DNA from: Byssothecium circinans
Taxonomy: Eukaryota; Ascomycota; Dothideomycetes; Pleosporales; Massarinaceae
Assembly: GCA_010015675.1 (NCBI GenBank)
Contig: ML976987.1
Location: 1,188,238 to 1,252,237, forward strand
Length of the DNA: 64,000 nt
Direction of reading: 5' to 3'
Part shown: one piece after another, positions 33,197-44,570 of the stretch
Numbering within the stretch: position 1 is the first letter of the stretch
How the letters are laid out: each line of letters starts with the position of its first letter
Position numbers and translations under genes: made by a program
The notes under the pieces: generated by a model
Databases searched by the model: none
Seen by the model: the letters and a program-made list of their open reading frames with translations, nothing else
Told to the model about the DNA's origin: nothing

Positions 33197-34806
33197 GTGA
33201 AGACTTATTACGAGCATGATTGGAAGAAAGACGGGATTTCGTCCGCGTATTGGGACGTTGCTTGTGTTCTCGACCGGTGCTTCCGTCGCGCCGGATGCTC
33301 AAATTATTGTCTAGATGATGGTCTTGCCGGATTTGCAGAGCGATTGACTCCATGTTGCTGGAACGACGGTTTCGGTCGAGTGTTTTCCACCGAAAAGTTG
33401 GTTGAAGATGTGGCGGAAGCAGAAACCTGCCCTTAGATCTTTGACCAACTACATTCTTGATTCCTTCCTAGGCGGAGAGCGGCTGGTCCGCCCTTACTCC
33501 CTTTACAAGGCTCAGGAGAAGGACACCAAGCTTGTCAGCATCACTGAAGAAGACGCGAAGAAGATTGCCAGATGTAGTGTGGCTGAACTTCTAAGGCTGG
33601 AAGGCGTTTTGCGATTGACCTTGAGACGTCCTCGCTGTACGGTGAAGTGCCATGCTACCGATATCCAGACACCTACCAAGATGATCAGACCGTCTATGTC
33701 CCTTCTCAATTAAACGACAAGTATGGTGTGGCCGTGTCCGCTCTCTTCCATCTGACCGCGGCTCACAACGTCGGAGAAGCGCTCCACGAGGCTGCCGTGC
33801 GTATGCTGAGCGACAATCATCCCATCATGACTGTGCTTGATTGCTTGAACTACCAGGAATACTCTGCTTGCCCACATGCCTTATCGGATCTTCAGTTCGC
33901 GGGTCTTTAGTTAAAATGTCACGGTATTGGCGTGGCCTTGTGCTTCAACCCGATGGGCCACTGGGATGAGAACTTCCACATCAGTCAATTGGCTGCCGCA
34001 ACTTCGTCACCAAATACTAGCCCAACTACGGCGGTTTTGAGCCTAATTACCTGCACAATGATTTCCCCGCCCGCGGCTTGATTGACGACTCCGGAAAGTC
34101 TTCCTTCAAGGACTTCCCCTTCTTCGCTGACGCTTCCGAGATTGTGCGCATCCAGCGCGAGTTCTTCACCTCCTTCATCGACACATACTACGCTTCGGAC
34201 GCCAACGTAGAGAACGACTATGGAATCAAGGCTTGGTTTGGGGAGGTCAATCGTGGTCGGATCCACCGGTGAGGAGGTTGAGGCTCAGGGCTTGATTTCT
34301 GTGCGCGATTTCCTGGAGAGGAAACCAAGCAGAACCTGATCCATGCACTTACCCAAAACGCGTGGCTGCAGGTTGCTCACCACTATCTCAACGCCGGTGG
34401 GCCAGTGCGCTCTTCACTCACCGTGCCGTTTCAGCCAGGTGGTCTGTACAAGCCCGTCCCTACGACCAGGAACATCGACGATGCCGCTCTTGTTTCTTTC
34501 TTCCCCAACGCTACTGCCTCGGTGACTAATATTGCCTTCCTTACTTCGTTCAACCGCCCGCGCTATAGGAGCATGGCACAGCCTCGCACTCTTGCGTACG
34601 CATACTCAGGTCCTGAGTTCTTGGCCAGGTTTGGAGAGAGGGAGATCAAGCAGGCTGCTGACAAGTACCTCAAGGGGATGACGACGTTGGGTGAGAAGAA
34701 CCAAGCCAGGAAGATTGAGGAGGACGGAACGTGTACTGGACAGGGTCTTCCGTTCTGCGGGTCCGCAATTAATCCGCTGTACATGCCGTGGTTCTTCTCC
34801 GTCTAG
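33197..34806 (+). pseudogene. Lipoxygenase pseudogene
   Basis: Lipoxygenase sequence is spread over at least three frames with stops between them. 33402-33600 holds YSLYKAQEKDTKLVSITEED. 33647-33910 holds HLTAAHNVGE, the HxxxxH-x3-E iron-ligand motif, continuing into RMLSDNHPIMTVLD (family pattern R.LS..HP). 34030-34272 holds EPNYLHNDFPARGL and the ASEIVRIQREFFTSFIDTYYASD helix. 34350-34806 holds VAHHYLNAGG with the third metal-ligand region and ends INPLYMPWFFSV, a terminal hydrophobic carboxylate as required. The enzyme oxygenates polyunsaturated fatty acids to hydroperoxides. In-frame stops near 33908 and 34272 and at least two frame changes make it non-functional. The remaining length, about 540 codons, suggests that most of the gene was once present. 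Confidence 0.85.
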
Positions 34807-36083
34807 GGTGTTGCATTCAAGGCAGTGAGTGCACCCAGTTGAGTATGGAAGGCAGAAAGACAGATTTTGATGGTTGCCTAAAATAATCCTATAATACTCA
34901 ACCATGACTTGTGCTTTCGGGACGGAAATCTTCCGCGTTATCACATCCATGCCGAACTTCCGGATACGCTGCTAATAATTCTCAGAGTTGCAGATGTCGC
35001 CAGATTTCTGCCTGATGCCAAACCTTCAGGATATGATACCTGTGAATCACCCTGGCGCATGTCGCTGTGCGAGTGACTTCATCCTCGGTCTTTGTTGGCT
35101 TACTAACCTTTCGCTTCTAGAATCCCTCTGCTTTGATGAAGCTATCCTTGGTCTAGACCTTAAAGCACCATGTCTACCGGCGATTTCCCCTCATCATAAC
35201 CTCAACTAGCGCGATGTCGCCATTCTCTTCATGCGCCCTTGCAGAGAGGCTACTCCATAAGGCAACACCAACTTCTCGCCGTTGGAGTGGCTAATCTCAT
35301 AAATTGGCTTCGTCCGCATCAATGACGGCAGCGGGGGATCAGCGATGGGGCCAGCGTGGGGGCATACGAGACCCTGGAACCATTAGCAAGGCCATCATCA
35401 ACCACAACACCTGGCTCTCTCCTCTGATTCGACATCGCAAGTGGCGCTTCGAAACAATTCATGTGGGCATTGCACTACGAAGAATGCCGCAGCTCAACGC
35501 CTGCACCAGCCCACACTACCCATCTATCCTTCATGTCTCTATGGTGCGCTAAGCGAGATTCCACACCACCAGGAAAGGCGGCGATGCACACCGCGCGATA
35601 TGTGGATCGTGTTGAAAGCGGGGAAGAGGATTTGAAGGCTCGGTAGTTGCCACCGTAGGGTGAGGCAGGGTGGACGCTGGCGGGTTTGCGGATAGGAGCT
35701 CCGACGACGAGGTATATGTAGCTGTGCCTGGACGGGCGAGAGGTACGTATTCAAGCTCTTGAACTTTCAGCGACTCAATCCAATCCTATTGAGGTCCATA
35801 TTCTTCATCGTCTGAACGTTTCGGAAAGTCGCAGTGTTTCGTCGCTCGGTTGCCTGCTTTGCTACGACCGGTCGTGTGTGAGTGAGGACGACAACCTTCT
35901 TTACCCATTGCGACAAGGCCCAATCTCAACTTTCCAAAAGCGACTCTTTCAATTCGAGAGCGACATCCCATTGCGACAAGCCCGGCAACTCCAGCTCAGT
36001 CTTCAACAGTGACTCTGAGCCTATCCCAGCGCCACTGACCATACCAACACGTCTGAAGCAACACTTCCTCAATCTTCGACATC
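34807..36083. other. Intergenic
   Basis: 1.28 kb without a recognisable gene. CCCATTGCGACAAG-like words recur near 35904 and 35968 in the methyltransferase 5' region, a minor 63 bp-spaced duplication. Small frames at 35304-35646 have no domain. Confidence 0.5.
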
Positions 36084-36731
36084 ATGGCAGCTGTCACAAC
36101 CAACATCGAGTGGCTCAATCGCGCCTACTCAGCCAAAGGTCTCTCAGACCTACGCTCCCTCTACGACGAGTGGGCCGCCTCCTACGACACGGACCTCTCC
36201 AGGTCAGACCAGGACTATGTCGCCCCAACACTCGCCGCCGCGACGGTAGCCAAGTACCTCTCCCCCACCCCCCTCAACAAACTCAAGATCCTCGACGCGG
36301 GTTGCGGAACAGGTCTTGTCGGGGCCTCGCTTGCCAAACTAGGCGCCAAGGATGTCGATGGCGCCGACTTGTCGCCTGGCATGCTAGATGTCGCGCGCAA
36401 GACGAAGGCGTACAAAGATTTGGATCCCGTTGACCTGTCGAAGCCATTGACCAAGGCCGACGATAGCTATGATGTGGTAACTTGCATTGGGACGTTGACA
36501 CATGCCCATGTGGGGCCTGAAGTGCTGTCGGAGTTCGTGAGGGTTGTCAAGAAGGACGGGTGGATCGTTGCGACGGTTCTTGACGATATTTGGGAGCCTG
36601 TTGGATATCGTGCGGAGATCGATAAGTTGGTGGAAAGCAAGAAGGTTGAGCTCGTGAGTGCTGATTCGGGTGATTACCGTAGGGGTGCGGGTGTGAGTGC
36701 GCGCATGGTTGTTATGAAGGTTCTTTCTTAA
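36084..36731 (+). CDS. SAM-dependent methyltransferase (class I)
   Basis: A single exon of 215 aa from ATG 36084 to TAA 36731. It is a Rossmann-fold methyltransferase: YDEWAASYD near the start, the SAM-binding motif I ILDAGCGTGLVG at 69-80, acidic GADLSPGMLDVAR (motif II), YDVVTCIGTLTH (motif III region) and the post-motif strand VRVVKKDGWIVATVLD. The closest group I know is the small methyltransferase-like 27/Williams-Beuren-type enzymes, often single-domain and of unknown substrate. Cytosolic, no targeting signal. It is the only fully intact gene between the lipoxygenase relic and the permease relic. Confidence 0.9.
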   Translation: MAAVTTNIEWLNRAYSAKGLSDLRSLYDEWAASYDTDLSRSDQDYVAPTLAAATVAKYLSPTPLNKLKILDAGCGTGLVGASLAKLGAKDVDGADLSPGMLDVARKTKAYKDLDPVDLSKPLTKADDSYDVVTCIGTLTHAHVGPEVLSEFVRVVKKDGWIVATVLDDIWEPVGYRAEIDKLVESKKVELVSADSGDYRRGAGVSARMVVMKVLS

Positions 36732-37766
36732 GTCCGAACTCCCGGTTTCTCCTTCTTTTTCATCGTGATAATGTTGGAGATGGTGGATTCCTGGGGGACT
36801 TTTCTCCTTCTACTGTTGAATGAAAAACCTACCTGGAAATAATGGTTACTTACGTCGCTTCGTTGGGCTTATTACAGAAGCTGGTGACAGAAATCCAAAA
36901 TGTGCTGCGAGATAAAATCTACAATAAAAATTTCAGGCAAGGTTACTGCAGTGTATGGAGATGAACTCGCACGCGCAGCGTACGTAGGAGCCTCTCTTAT
37001 GGTGAAATATATATGGTCGTATTCTCGGCCAATCGGGTGGCCCTCGAATGAGAACCACATAATTGCAGGATAAAATTTCCTGTTCGGTCATGACCAGCGC
37101 ACCCACCAGTAACCATCTTTCCGGTGCCTCTCATGACGACAGAATGATTTTCAATAACTCTACCATGGTACCATCTTTTCGAGATTCCCAAAATCCACAA
37201 TGAGTTCAATTTCTGGCTTCGTTCTCAAATCACACACCGAGTAGCAAGAGCCCTGAGCACTCTTGATGCGTTCAGGGTTGTGTTCTTGTTTACTCAAGGC
37301 TAGCGAGCGGACTGCTGAAGAGAAGGTATGAAATCGAGAAATTACCGCTCTCCTATCAAGGCAGCCACATTTGAGCTGTAGTCTCCTTCCCCTATTTCCA
37401 TTCTTTGACATCCATGGCTTCAATATGACACGTTGGTTTATGGGAACCGGGGGAAGAGTGGAGAGTTATAAGAAAATACTTGCAACGTGGGTAGACCACT
37501 TGTGAGAGTCATCCTTCAATTCGATGTTGCCTGCATGTTCGAAATGGTCCCTCACAATGACCGTATGAAAGAAACGGTATAAATTAAAAATTGTCCTTTT
37601 CCCTCGCTCAACAACTTTCCTATGACCCTGGGGATCAAGCAGAAAAATAAGTTGACATTAGAGGGAAGACGTTTGGAGTATCTGCCGGTGCACATGAATA
37701 ATTCACGTGATGGAGCGATGCGTTCGTCAAAACAAGACATCTTTTAAGTGCTGAACCTCGTTCGCT
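36732..37766. other. Intergenic
   Basis: 1.03 kb, AT-rich at both ends, with no frame that I can support on either strand. Confidence 0.5.
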
Positions 37767-39660
37767 TCATTGTACAGGGTCAATCTCAAGCAAGGGCCCG
37801 GTATAGACCTTCCGCCCGTAAACTGCCCAATATCCGGCACTGAATAAAAGTGCTCCCCCGAATACTACGACCGACCAATTCATTGAGAGAGGCTCTGGAT
37901 GCGGCGCATATGGCCAGAAGGAGAAGAAAATTCCCAAAACACTGTAAATGATGGACAGGATTATAACAGGCACTCCCGCACGCCCCATGTGGAATGGGCC
38001 ATACTTCATTTCGGTCGTCAATCGAGCATGCAACAAAACTCCGGCAGAAACAACGTAGCAAGAGTAGAAGGACGAGATGCAGAGCGACGTCATGGCATTG
38101 AAAGCAGTCGAAGAACCGATGTTGATCAGCCCCAGAAGTAGGCTGATAAGTACCGAAAGACAGATGGTGTAGATTGGGAGCGCGGTACCCTTGTGGACCT
38201 AAGACTTGTTAGCGTCTGGGTCGGCGTTGCTTGGGTGAGGCTTAATCTCACCTTGACTAGGATAGAATGACCCGGCATTCCTTTTTCTTGAGCGAACGCC
38301 TAAGTCATTCGCGATGCGGTCGCAAGGACGCCGACAACCGTAAAGACAAAAGCTGCGATTACCACGGAGGCCATGAGCGTAGCCCCCTTGGTCGTGCCCG
38401 TCGCATCGAGAAACACCCGCATGTAGGGAAATCCAGTGGGCGACTCCAGAGTCTGTTCGAGGTCTCCCATGCAGAATAGTGCGGCGACAACCATGGAGAA
38501 GCCCATAGAACCGTTCAGTAGTGTGGAGATAATCATACTCTGTGGGACTACGGTTGAGGCACCTTAGACCTCCTCAGCTGCTACATGTCAGTCGGGGCTT
38601 ATCAGTTGAAGCGATCGTCGCTCGATTCGACTCACCCAAGTGACCGCCCGCATCTACGCCAAGGAATGAGAACATGGCCGTGGATACACCGACAAAGAAC
38701 GAGAGGTCCTTATCCTCCCACCCTCCCGCGTTGGTGAATGTTGCGAACACTTCTCTTGCGGAGTGATGGGGCGCAAGATAGACGAGGGGTATAATGACAC
38801 AGAAGAAGCCCACAATATGTAGGATCAATACGTATGATTCGATCTGGGGCAGGATTCTCGCAAGGTACGTGTTGATGAAGAGGGCCAAAAGTAAGATGGT
38901 GTAGAGCAGCAGCGTGCCCTGCCAACGCTGATGATTGTAGGTCTCATGATTCAAAATTATGAGGCCCTGGATCATGGTTCCGGCGAGGAAGGATGAGCCT
39001 GCAAGTGCCGCTTGCCACGAAATGACACTGAGCCATCCGGTCAAGTAGCTGAGGAACTTGGAGCAGGACTTCGGCGCGAGTACAGCAACCCTACGCAATT
39101 GTGAGCCTCGAATTTCCGCTTTCGAGATAATGTGCTCTGCAAACGTACCAATTGTACTGTCCCCCTGCTAGCGGCACCCTGAAGCCTTTCAGAACCGTGC
39201 GATGAGGCGGCCAGCTTGAAGAAATACTTACATGGAGGCCATCTCACCCATGACGAAAGCCTGGAGAAGCGTTCCGATCCAAGCAAAGATGAACCCGTAT
39301 ACAAGGCCTGCGGGACCACCATTGAGAAGACCAGCTTGAAAGGACCTAGTCGCTGTTATTCAAAGGTCATATCTTCCACCGAACTGACCCTTACGTCAAG
39401 ACACCTTCCCATGTCACCATCAAAGTGCAAGTTAAAGCGATGATTGACAGCAACTTGAAGTTTCTCTGCGATTTTCGTTAGCAATTACAGAATGGAAGGA
39501 GAAGCGATTAGCCGCGGCATACCCTCAACTGCTGCTTCTTTCCAAACCTTACGAGATCAACTTCATCTCGATTATGCTTCGCCATAGGCATATAGTCGAC
39601 AGTCGACATGGCTGTTACCTCGGCCGTGTTTTTCAGCTCATGGCTGTTGGGTGAAGACAT
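37767..39660 (-). pseudogene. Amino-acid/choline permease (APC superfamily) with two premature stops
   Basis: Seven exons can be read: 39660-39523, 39465-39395, 39345-39232, 39178-39149 (30 nt), 39090-38636, 38580-38252 and 38198-37767, all with GT-AG introns that keep phase. The protein is a 12-helix APC transporter of the fungal amino acid/choline (ACT) group: EGVLTSFQAGLLNGGPAGLVYGF, SMVPLAGGQYNW, GGHLG/AEEV, VLATASRMT, KGTALPIYTICL. Its usual job would be uptake of amino acids, GABA or choline at the plasma membrane. Two in-frame stops interrupt exon 6: TAA at 38566-38564 in AEEV-stop-GAS, and TAG at 38302-38300 in SRMT-stop-AFAQEKGMPGH where the family has Trp. Both are one C-to-T (or G-to-A) step from CAA and TGG. 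Everything else is intact, so the loss is recent. Confidence 0.85.
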
Positions 39661-40521
39661 ATTGTATGTCATGACAAAACAGGCTGAATGATGACAGAGA
39701 AACAAAGAGTGAGAGTACGGCCGCAAGATGAGATAAAGTAGGGTCAAAAAAGTCTCGGCCTGAAAAAATTCTGGCGGCTAACGAGAGCAGCCGCAGAACT
39801 TGAACCTATTGAACTAGATGGCGGTTGTCCGATGGCGCTGCTGGCCTGAAGCGGGGGTATGGGAAAACCCTGAGCGAGAGCGCGGCCTGCAGGCTTGTTA
39901 CACCAAAACACGACCAGTTGGCAAGACTCAACGTCGGGATGGATACTGCGGCGTATGAGCGGATGCATGGGGTCGCGCTTAATCTTCAACCAACTAGCAG
40001 CGAGATTATCATGCAGGTGTACCGACACTGTGGTCCTACCTTGCGCCACATGTGTATCTCTATCCCAGATCGTCCCTCAATAAGATATTTGAGTCGAATG
40101 ATATATTACACTGCATATATAGCCTTCTGTACATGTGCGGCGCATGTTCGCGTTGTGCAAATTTATCACCATGGCCATACGCTTGACTAAGAGAATTCCC
40201 GTACCGCAATACCACCAAGAGACGGGACATTTCAGTAGAGCCGTAGCCGTTTTCCAACATCGTATGATACTTGCATACAGGAGGCATACACATGTCTGTA
40301 TTGTGCAGTTGCATATGTGGTGATCCCCGAGAAGGACCCTTCCCGCCTTCGGGCGTTTGCTCGACCCCAGCTCATACCCTGCACGCAAAAGGCACGAACC
40401 TCAGCTCGTAGAAACAAGCTCAGTTGCCAAAGGATTCATTAAAGCTTCCTCCTACGGCTACAGAACTACCTTACCACAGCACTTCATCAGCCACCAACTG
40501 GGATACATCATTCGCACAATC
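39661..40521. promoter_or_regulatory. Divergent region between permease and acetyltransferase
   Basis: 861 bases between two divergently oriented genes. Many short chance frames on both strands; no domain in any. A second in-frame ATG for the permease exists at 39672. Confidence 0.4.
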
Positions 40522-41282
40522 ATGCCGTTCAAAGTTGAGAAATGCACAGAGGATGACATGCCGCGCTTCTTTGAACTTGTTTCATTGGCCTTCAAAAACC
40601 ACCATGAGTATATCGACGCCGTGTTCCCTGCCCACACGACCCTTGCTGGACGAATAGCTGGAGCTGAGCGCATGCTTGCCACCATGAAGACCGATCCCAA
40701 CACCACCTTTCTCAAAGTTGTCAATGATGCTGATGAGATGATTGCGGGCGGAAAATGGAACATATACGACAAGTTTATCCCGGCAAAGCCTGAGCTCGCT
40801 GGTGACTACTGGCCAACGGAGGATGAGAAGGATTTTGTGCGATATCTGTTCGATGGCTACCTCGTTCCAAGGTTCAAGGCCATTGAGGATTCGAAAGGCA
40901 ACTTGGCTGGTTAGTGGCCAACCCGTCTTACCCCATTCATCGGGCCGTACCGAGCTTACTCGTCAAACAGTACTTGATATGCTTGTTGTTGATCCCAAGC
41001 ATCAGCGCTAAGGTGCGGGGCGGCTGCTGGTGAAATGGGGAACTGCAGTAGCAGACGAACTAGGTGTTGAGGTAAGTCCCCATGAGCTTGAACTACCGGC
41101 GCGTTTAGACCAGAACTAACAAGGGCGCCCAGGCCGTTGTAGAGGCCGGAGACTATGGAAGAGGTCTCTACGAGCAAGAGGGCTTCATAGTTCTTGAGAA
41201 CTACGAATGTCCCGTCCCTGACAAGTACCAGGAACGTCGCAAGCAGAAGCTGTGGTGGATGAAGCGACCGGCGAAGGTTTAG
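40522..41282 (+). pseudogene. GNAT-family N-acetyltransferase with one premature stop
   Basis: Three exons, 40522-40909, 40971-41071 and 41133-41282 (introns 61 nt each), would encode 212 aa. The protein has the GNAT plan: N-terminal FFELVSLAF, ANALOG-like substrate strands AGGKWNIYD, then motif A in exon 2, LDMLVVDPKHQR-x-GAGRLLVKWG, the acetyl-CoA pyrophosphate loop, and the late DYGRGLYEQEGFIVLENY. The codon at position x is TAA (41009-41011), where the Q/R-x-x-G-x-G/A loop needs a residue; CAA to TAA by one C-to-T change explains it. Splice sites remain good (GTTAGT, GTAAGT, CTAAC branch). Truncation after about residue 142 removes the cofactor site, so it should be inactive unless the stop is read through. 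Confidence 0.8.
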
Positions 41283-41343
41283 GCCAATTGGCAGTATCTA
41301 CACGACCAACACCGTAAATGTAACTCCAATCTCAGAAGTTTGT

Positions 41344-42548
41344 CTAGCCATCTCTTTCGTGTACAGGTTTTGGTGCGCTGACTTCGACATGCACTTCCTT
41401 CGTCCGCGTGATGATTCTCTCCTGTGAGTCACCTCGACCCGTCAATCGCTTCATACCGTAGCGATTTTTCGATTGCGTCGATTCAAATCTATCGCCTTTA
41501 CTGAACAGGTATTGTGCAATCCCCAGTGTTGATATGGATCGTATGTTTCCGCCCATAACACCACTCTGGATCCCCCTGAGAACAGGTTTGAGAAACGGAA
41601 TACATGCGACCACCACAGCACTGTATACGCAAACCAAAGTAAGGATTGCGGAAATGAAATCGTCATATGTCGGTTCGTTTGATCCGTGGTTTTTGAGGAC
41701 GTAGAAAAGGCGGAGGACAATAAGTGGGATGAGACTGTTTATTTGTGAGCCTCGCCTTCGGGTGCAGAAAAATCCTTGCTCAGCTTACCACACTTCCGAA
41801 CAGAATGAGATGAGGATCGCAACCTTGGTCTTCAGCGGCAAATGTAAGTCGTGGAAGATAAGGTTGGCCAGCACGACTGTCGCGATGATCATGAGGATAT
41901 CGATCACTGCAAAGGCTTTCCAGAAAGCATCCTGAGTTATTATCAGCATCCGAATCTTTTTACTACGGAGATGAGCAAACTGACCTGATTGAAACACCGT
42001 GTTGAATGTAAAGCCCAAGGCATTGACGTCGCGCACTGAAAAGCAACACAAAATAGCAAAACAATGGTCGAAATCGCATTTGAGAGAGAAACTGCACGTA
42101 CAACGCGAACGCGCGTATTGTTCCGCTGGAGGAGGGTGAAGAGCTGTAGAACAGTTTACTTTGCTAACCCTATAGCAATCGTATACATCAGCTGCGATGA
42201 ATACGCAGCCTTCTGGTACTGAACCAGGTTGTCGTGTGATAGCGTATCTTGGTGGCGTCCGAGTCCTGCGGAGACCTGGAAAGTCATTGCGATTCCGCAA
42301 GCTGCAGCGGAGAGCTGTGTTTTTGGCGCCCGTCAACGCGATGCTCCATGAAACGGATTTTGCACTGGGTAGCTTACCAAAGAGAGTATTGCGAAGGTAT
42401 TATCGTATTGTAAATTCCGTATCAGGATCTACTTCGTGAAGACCTTGAGCATCACTGATAAACACATAACAACCAGAAAAATCCAGTTGATAATATTCAC
42501 CAGCGGGCCACGGTTTGAGGCATCGGGACGCACACGATCATGAGTCAT
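41344..42548 (-). pseudogene. PTH11/SAT4-type rhodopsin-domain membrane protein with two premature stops
   Basis: Four exons: 42548-42378, 42314-41985, 41931-41789 and 41734-41344, all in phase, about 344 codons. The sequence has the seven-helix fungal rhodopsin domain (SAT4 family): VNIINWIFLVVMCLSVMLKVFTK, QVSAGLGRHQDTL, YSSQLMYTIAIGLAK, LLQRNNTRVR, DAFWKAFAVIDILMIIATVV, SLIPLIVLRLFYVL and the end VVVACIPFLKPVLRGIQSG, then a basic cytosolic tail. Such proteins sit in the plasma membrane; some act as surface sensors. In-frame stops are TAG at 42431-42429 (after VFTK, TGG to TAG) and TAA at 42158-42156 (GLAK-stop-TVLQL, CAA to TAA). All splice sites survive. Both stops fit C-to-T at CpA. Confidence 0.8.
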
Positions 42549-44570
42549 TTTTTTGCGCAGAATCGATGAGCAGAATAGAATGTATCGGCTTCAATTCGCT
42601 GTGGATTCCAAGATACCTCAGGTAGAAAATATGCCAGACTTTTGACTAGCATCCTAGGATGAGGTTCGAGTAGCGCCTTGTTCCATTTCCAATTGAGCGT
42701 TGTGCTCTCCGAGGCTTTCGCGCCCGGTCTGCCGTGTTATCGCGCCTACCCTAGGCAGTTTTGGTCTATGCGTCTCTCGTTACCCATGACACCCCGCAAA
42801 TATGCAATTCCGCTACGGCACAGCTGTTGTGATGGATGGCAGTAAAGCTGCAGCTGATACAGTACGGCGCAGCAAACTCACTTTGGAGGATTTGATTGCA
42901 GTTCCCTCGTTTTGTCGGCCAGCATCATCCAACGAATCATTTGTAAACAACGCTCCAGGACTCGGCGGGATGGACACTCATTTCGCTCTTGCAGTGCGGT
43001 ATTTCACCGCATCTTTCTATTAAGCAAGAAGGTTGATCAAATGGAATAGTATGTGACACAAAATCAAAGTTGAGTAGCTGGATGAGGGCGACGACTTGTG
43101 CGAAGAGACCTCTCGCTCGTCGGCTGATCCGTTTTCTGGATAACAATCATGACTGTCTGACAAAAGACTTGCTGAAATTTACGCTACTCAAACCCCATGA
43201 CATTGTAGCAAATCTTCTATCAATGAAGAGCACTGGTATGATGAATGCCCATTTTCTCTACGATCTCTTCTTGAGAGGCCACCAACCCTCTTCAATAATC
43301 ATCAGCCGTCTTGCCGTCGTTCGCATAGATTGACTTATGCTCATGTTTCTCATAGCGCTTCTGCACCGTATCGTAGATTGGCGAATTTTGAGGGCTGAAT
43401 ATAAATAAGCCTCCATTCACTCCCCCCAAGTTTCGTTATTGGGTCAGTGAAGACTGGATGGCTGTAAGACAGTAATCGCATATTGCGACAATGTTGTTTA
43501 GGGTACTTGGAGGCGGTCAACACAGCTAAGAATCAGAATCTCTACGTTGCTTCGAGCTACTGTATGGATTATGCCGTTCGAGGTGCAGCTGCTCGAAGTC
43601 ATCACAGGGCGACTGGGTATGACTACCGGGGCTCAGCATATTCAATGCGGTTCATCAAAATTTGAACAGTATCGCAGGTTTTTTTTTTTTGGTTTGGCAA
43701 GACTGCTAGAAATTGTGTTCGTCTTCTTATCAATCGCGTCCAACCATCTTGGGATGGACTATACGTACACAGTACACTGACTACTCTTGCGCCTATTTCG
43801 CGTTCGCACGAAATATTTCTGAAGGGGGAAACTCTATCATTGGTAACTAATCAATGGTCCCAGAGATGGAGTCGTCTGGCCCCATGATCTCCATTGATCG
43901 CACAATTCAGTGGTTCAAGGTGGGCCCTCTGCCTCCAGCAAGATTATTCGTCCGCGACAACGACAAACTGAGCTCACAGGCCATCCGAAGCTTTGCACCA
44001 AATTCTCCAAATCTACGATGATCGTGCCATCGCGGGTGGGGCACATTGCTGCCTCTGCGCTATTCGCTACCGACAATCGCAGGTCCAAGTAAACAATACA
44101 CTGGATGCGGAAAGGAATTTTCGACCATGCAGCTGGTCCGCACTAGGACTTTTTGACATGCATTTTTCCAAAGAATAACATTACTGGCGATGCTGGTACG
44201 TAATACAACCCTTCATCGCGAGAAAATTCCATCGCAACACGGGGGGAGGGTGACGTTTCGGTCAACCTTAGAAGGGAAAAGATCCCCTCCATACGGTTCA
44301 CACAGGTGTCAAAGTATTAGAGGCTCTCCCGGCATTTAGTATACCATTATTCTTACCCGTAACTCCCGACTTGGAATTGGGCTTCAATATTGTTTATAGA
44401 AATTCACGGGCATTGAGTTTAGCTATACAATTCCTCTCATTTGACCTTGGACTACGACCCTTTTACATGATAAGTAAACGTTCTCTCCATTGCCATTTTT
44501 ACCAACCTTATTAACGTGACCTTGCAGGCTGAAAAACATTGAACGTGTCAAGTAGAAGACGAACAATCGC
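42549..44570. other. Intergenic, eroded
   Basis: 2 kb with no gene that I can name. Frames at 42802-43023 and 43070-43333 encode 73 and 87 residues without domains and may be worn exons. A T10-11 run lies near 43680, and a MVPEMESSG-type frame near 43857 is broken after about 56 codons. Confidence 0.45.
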
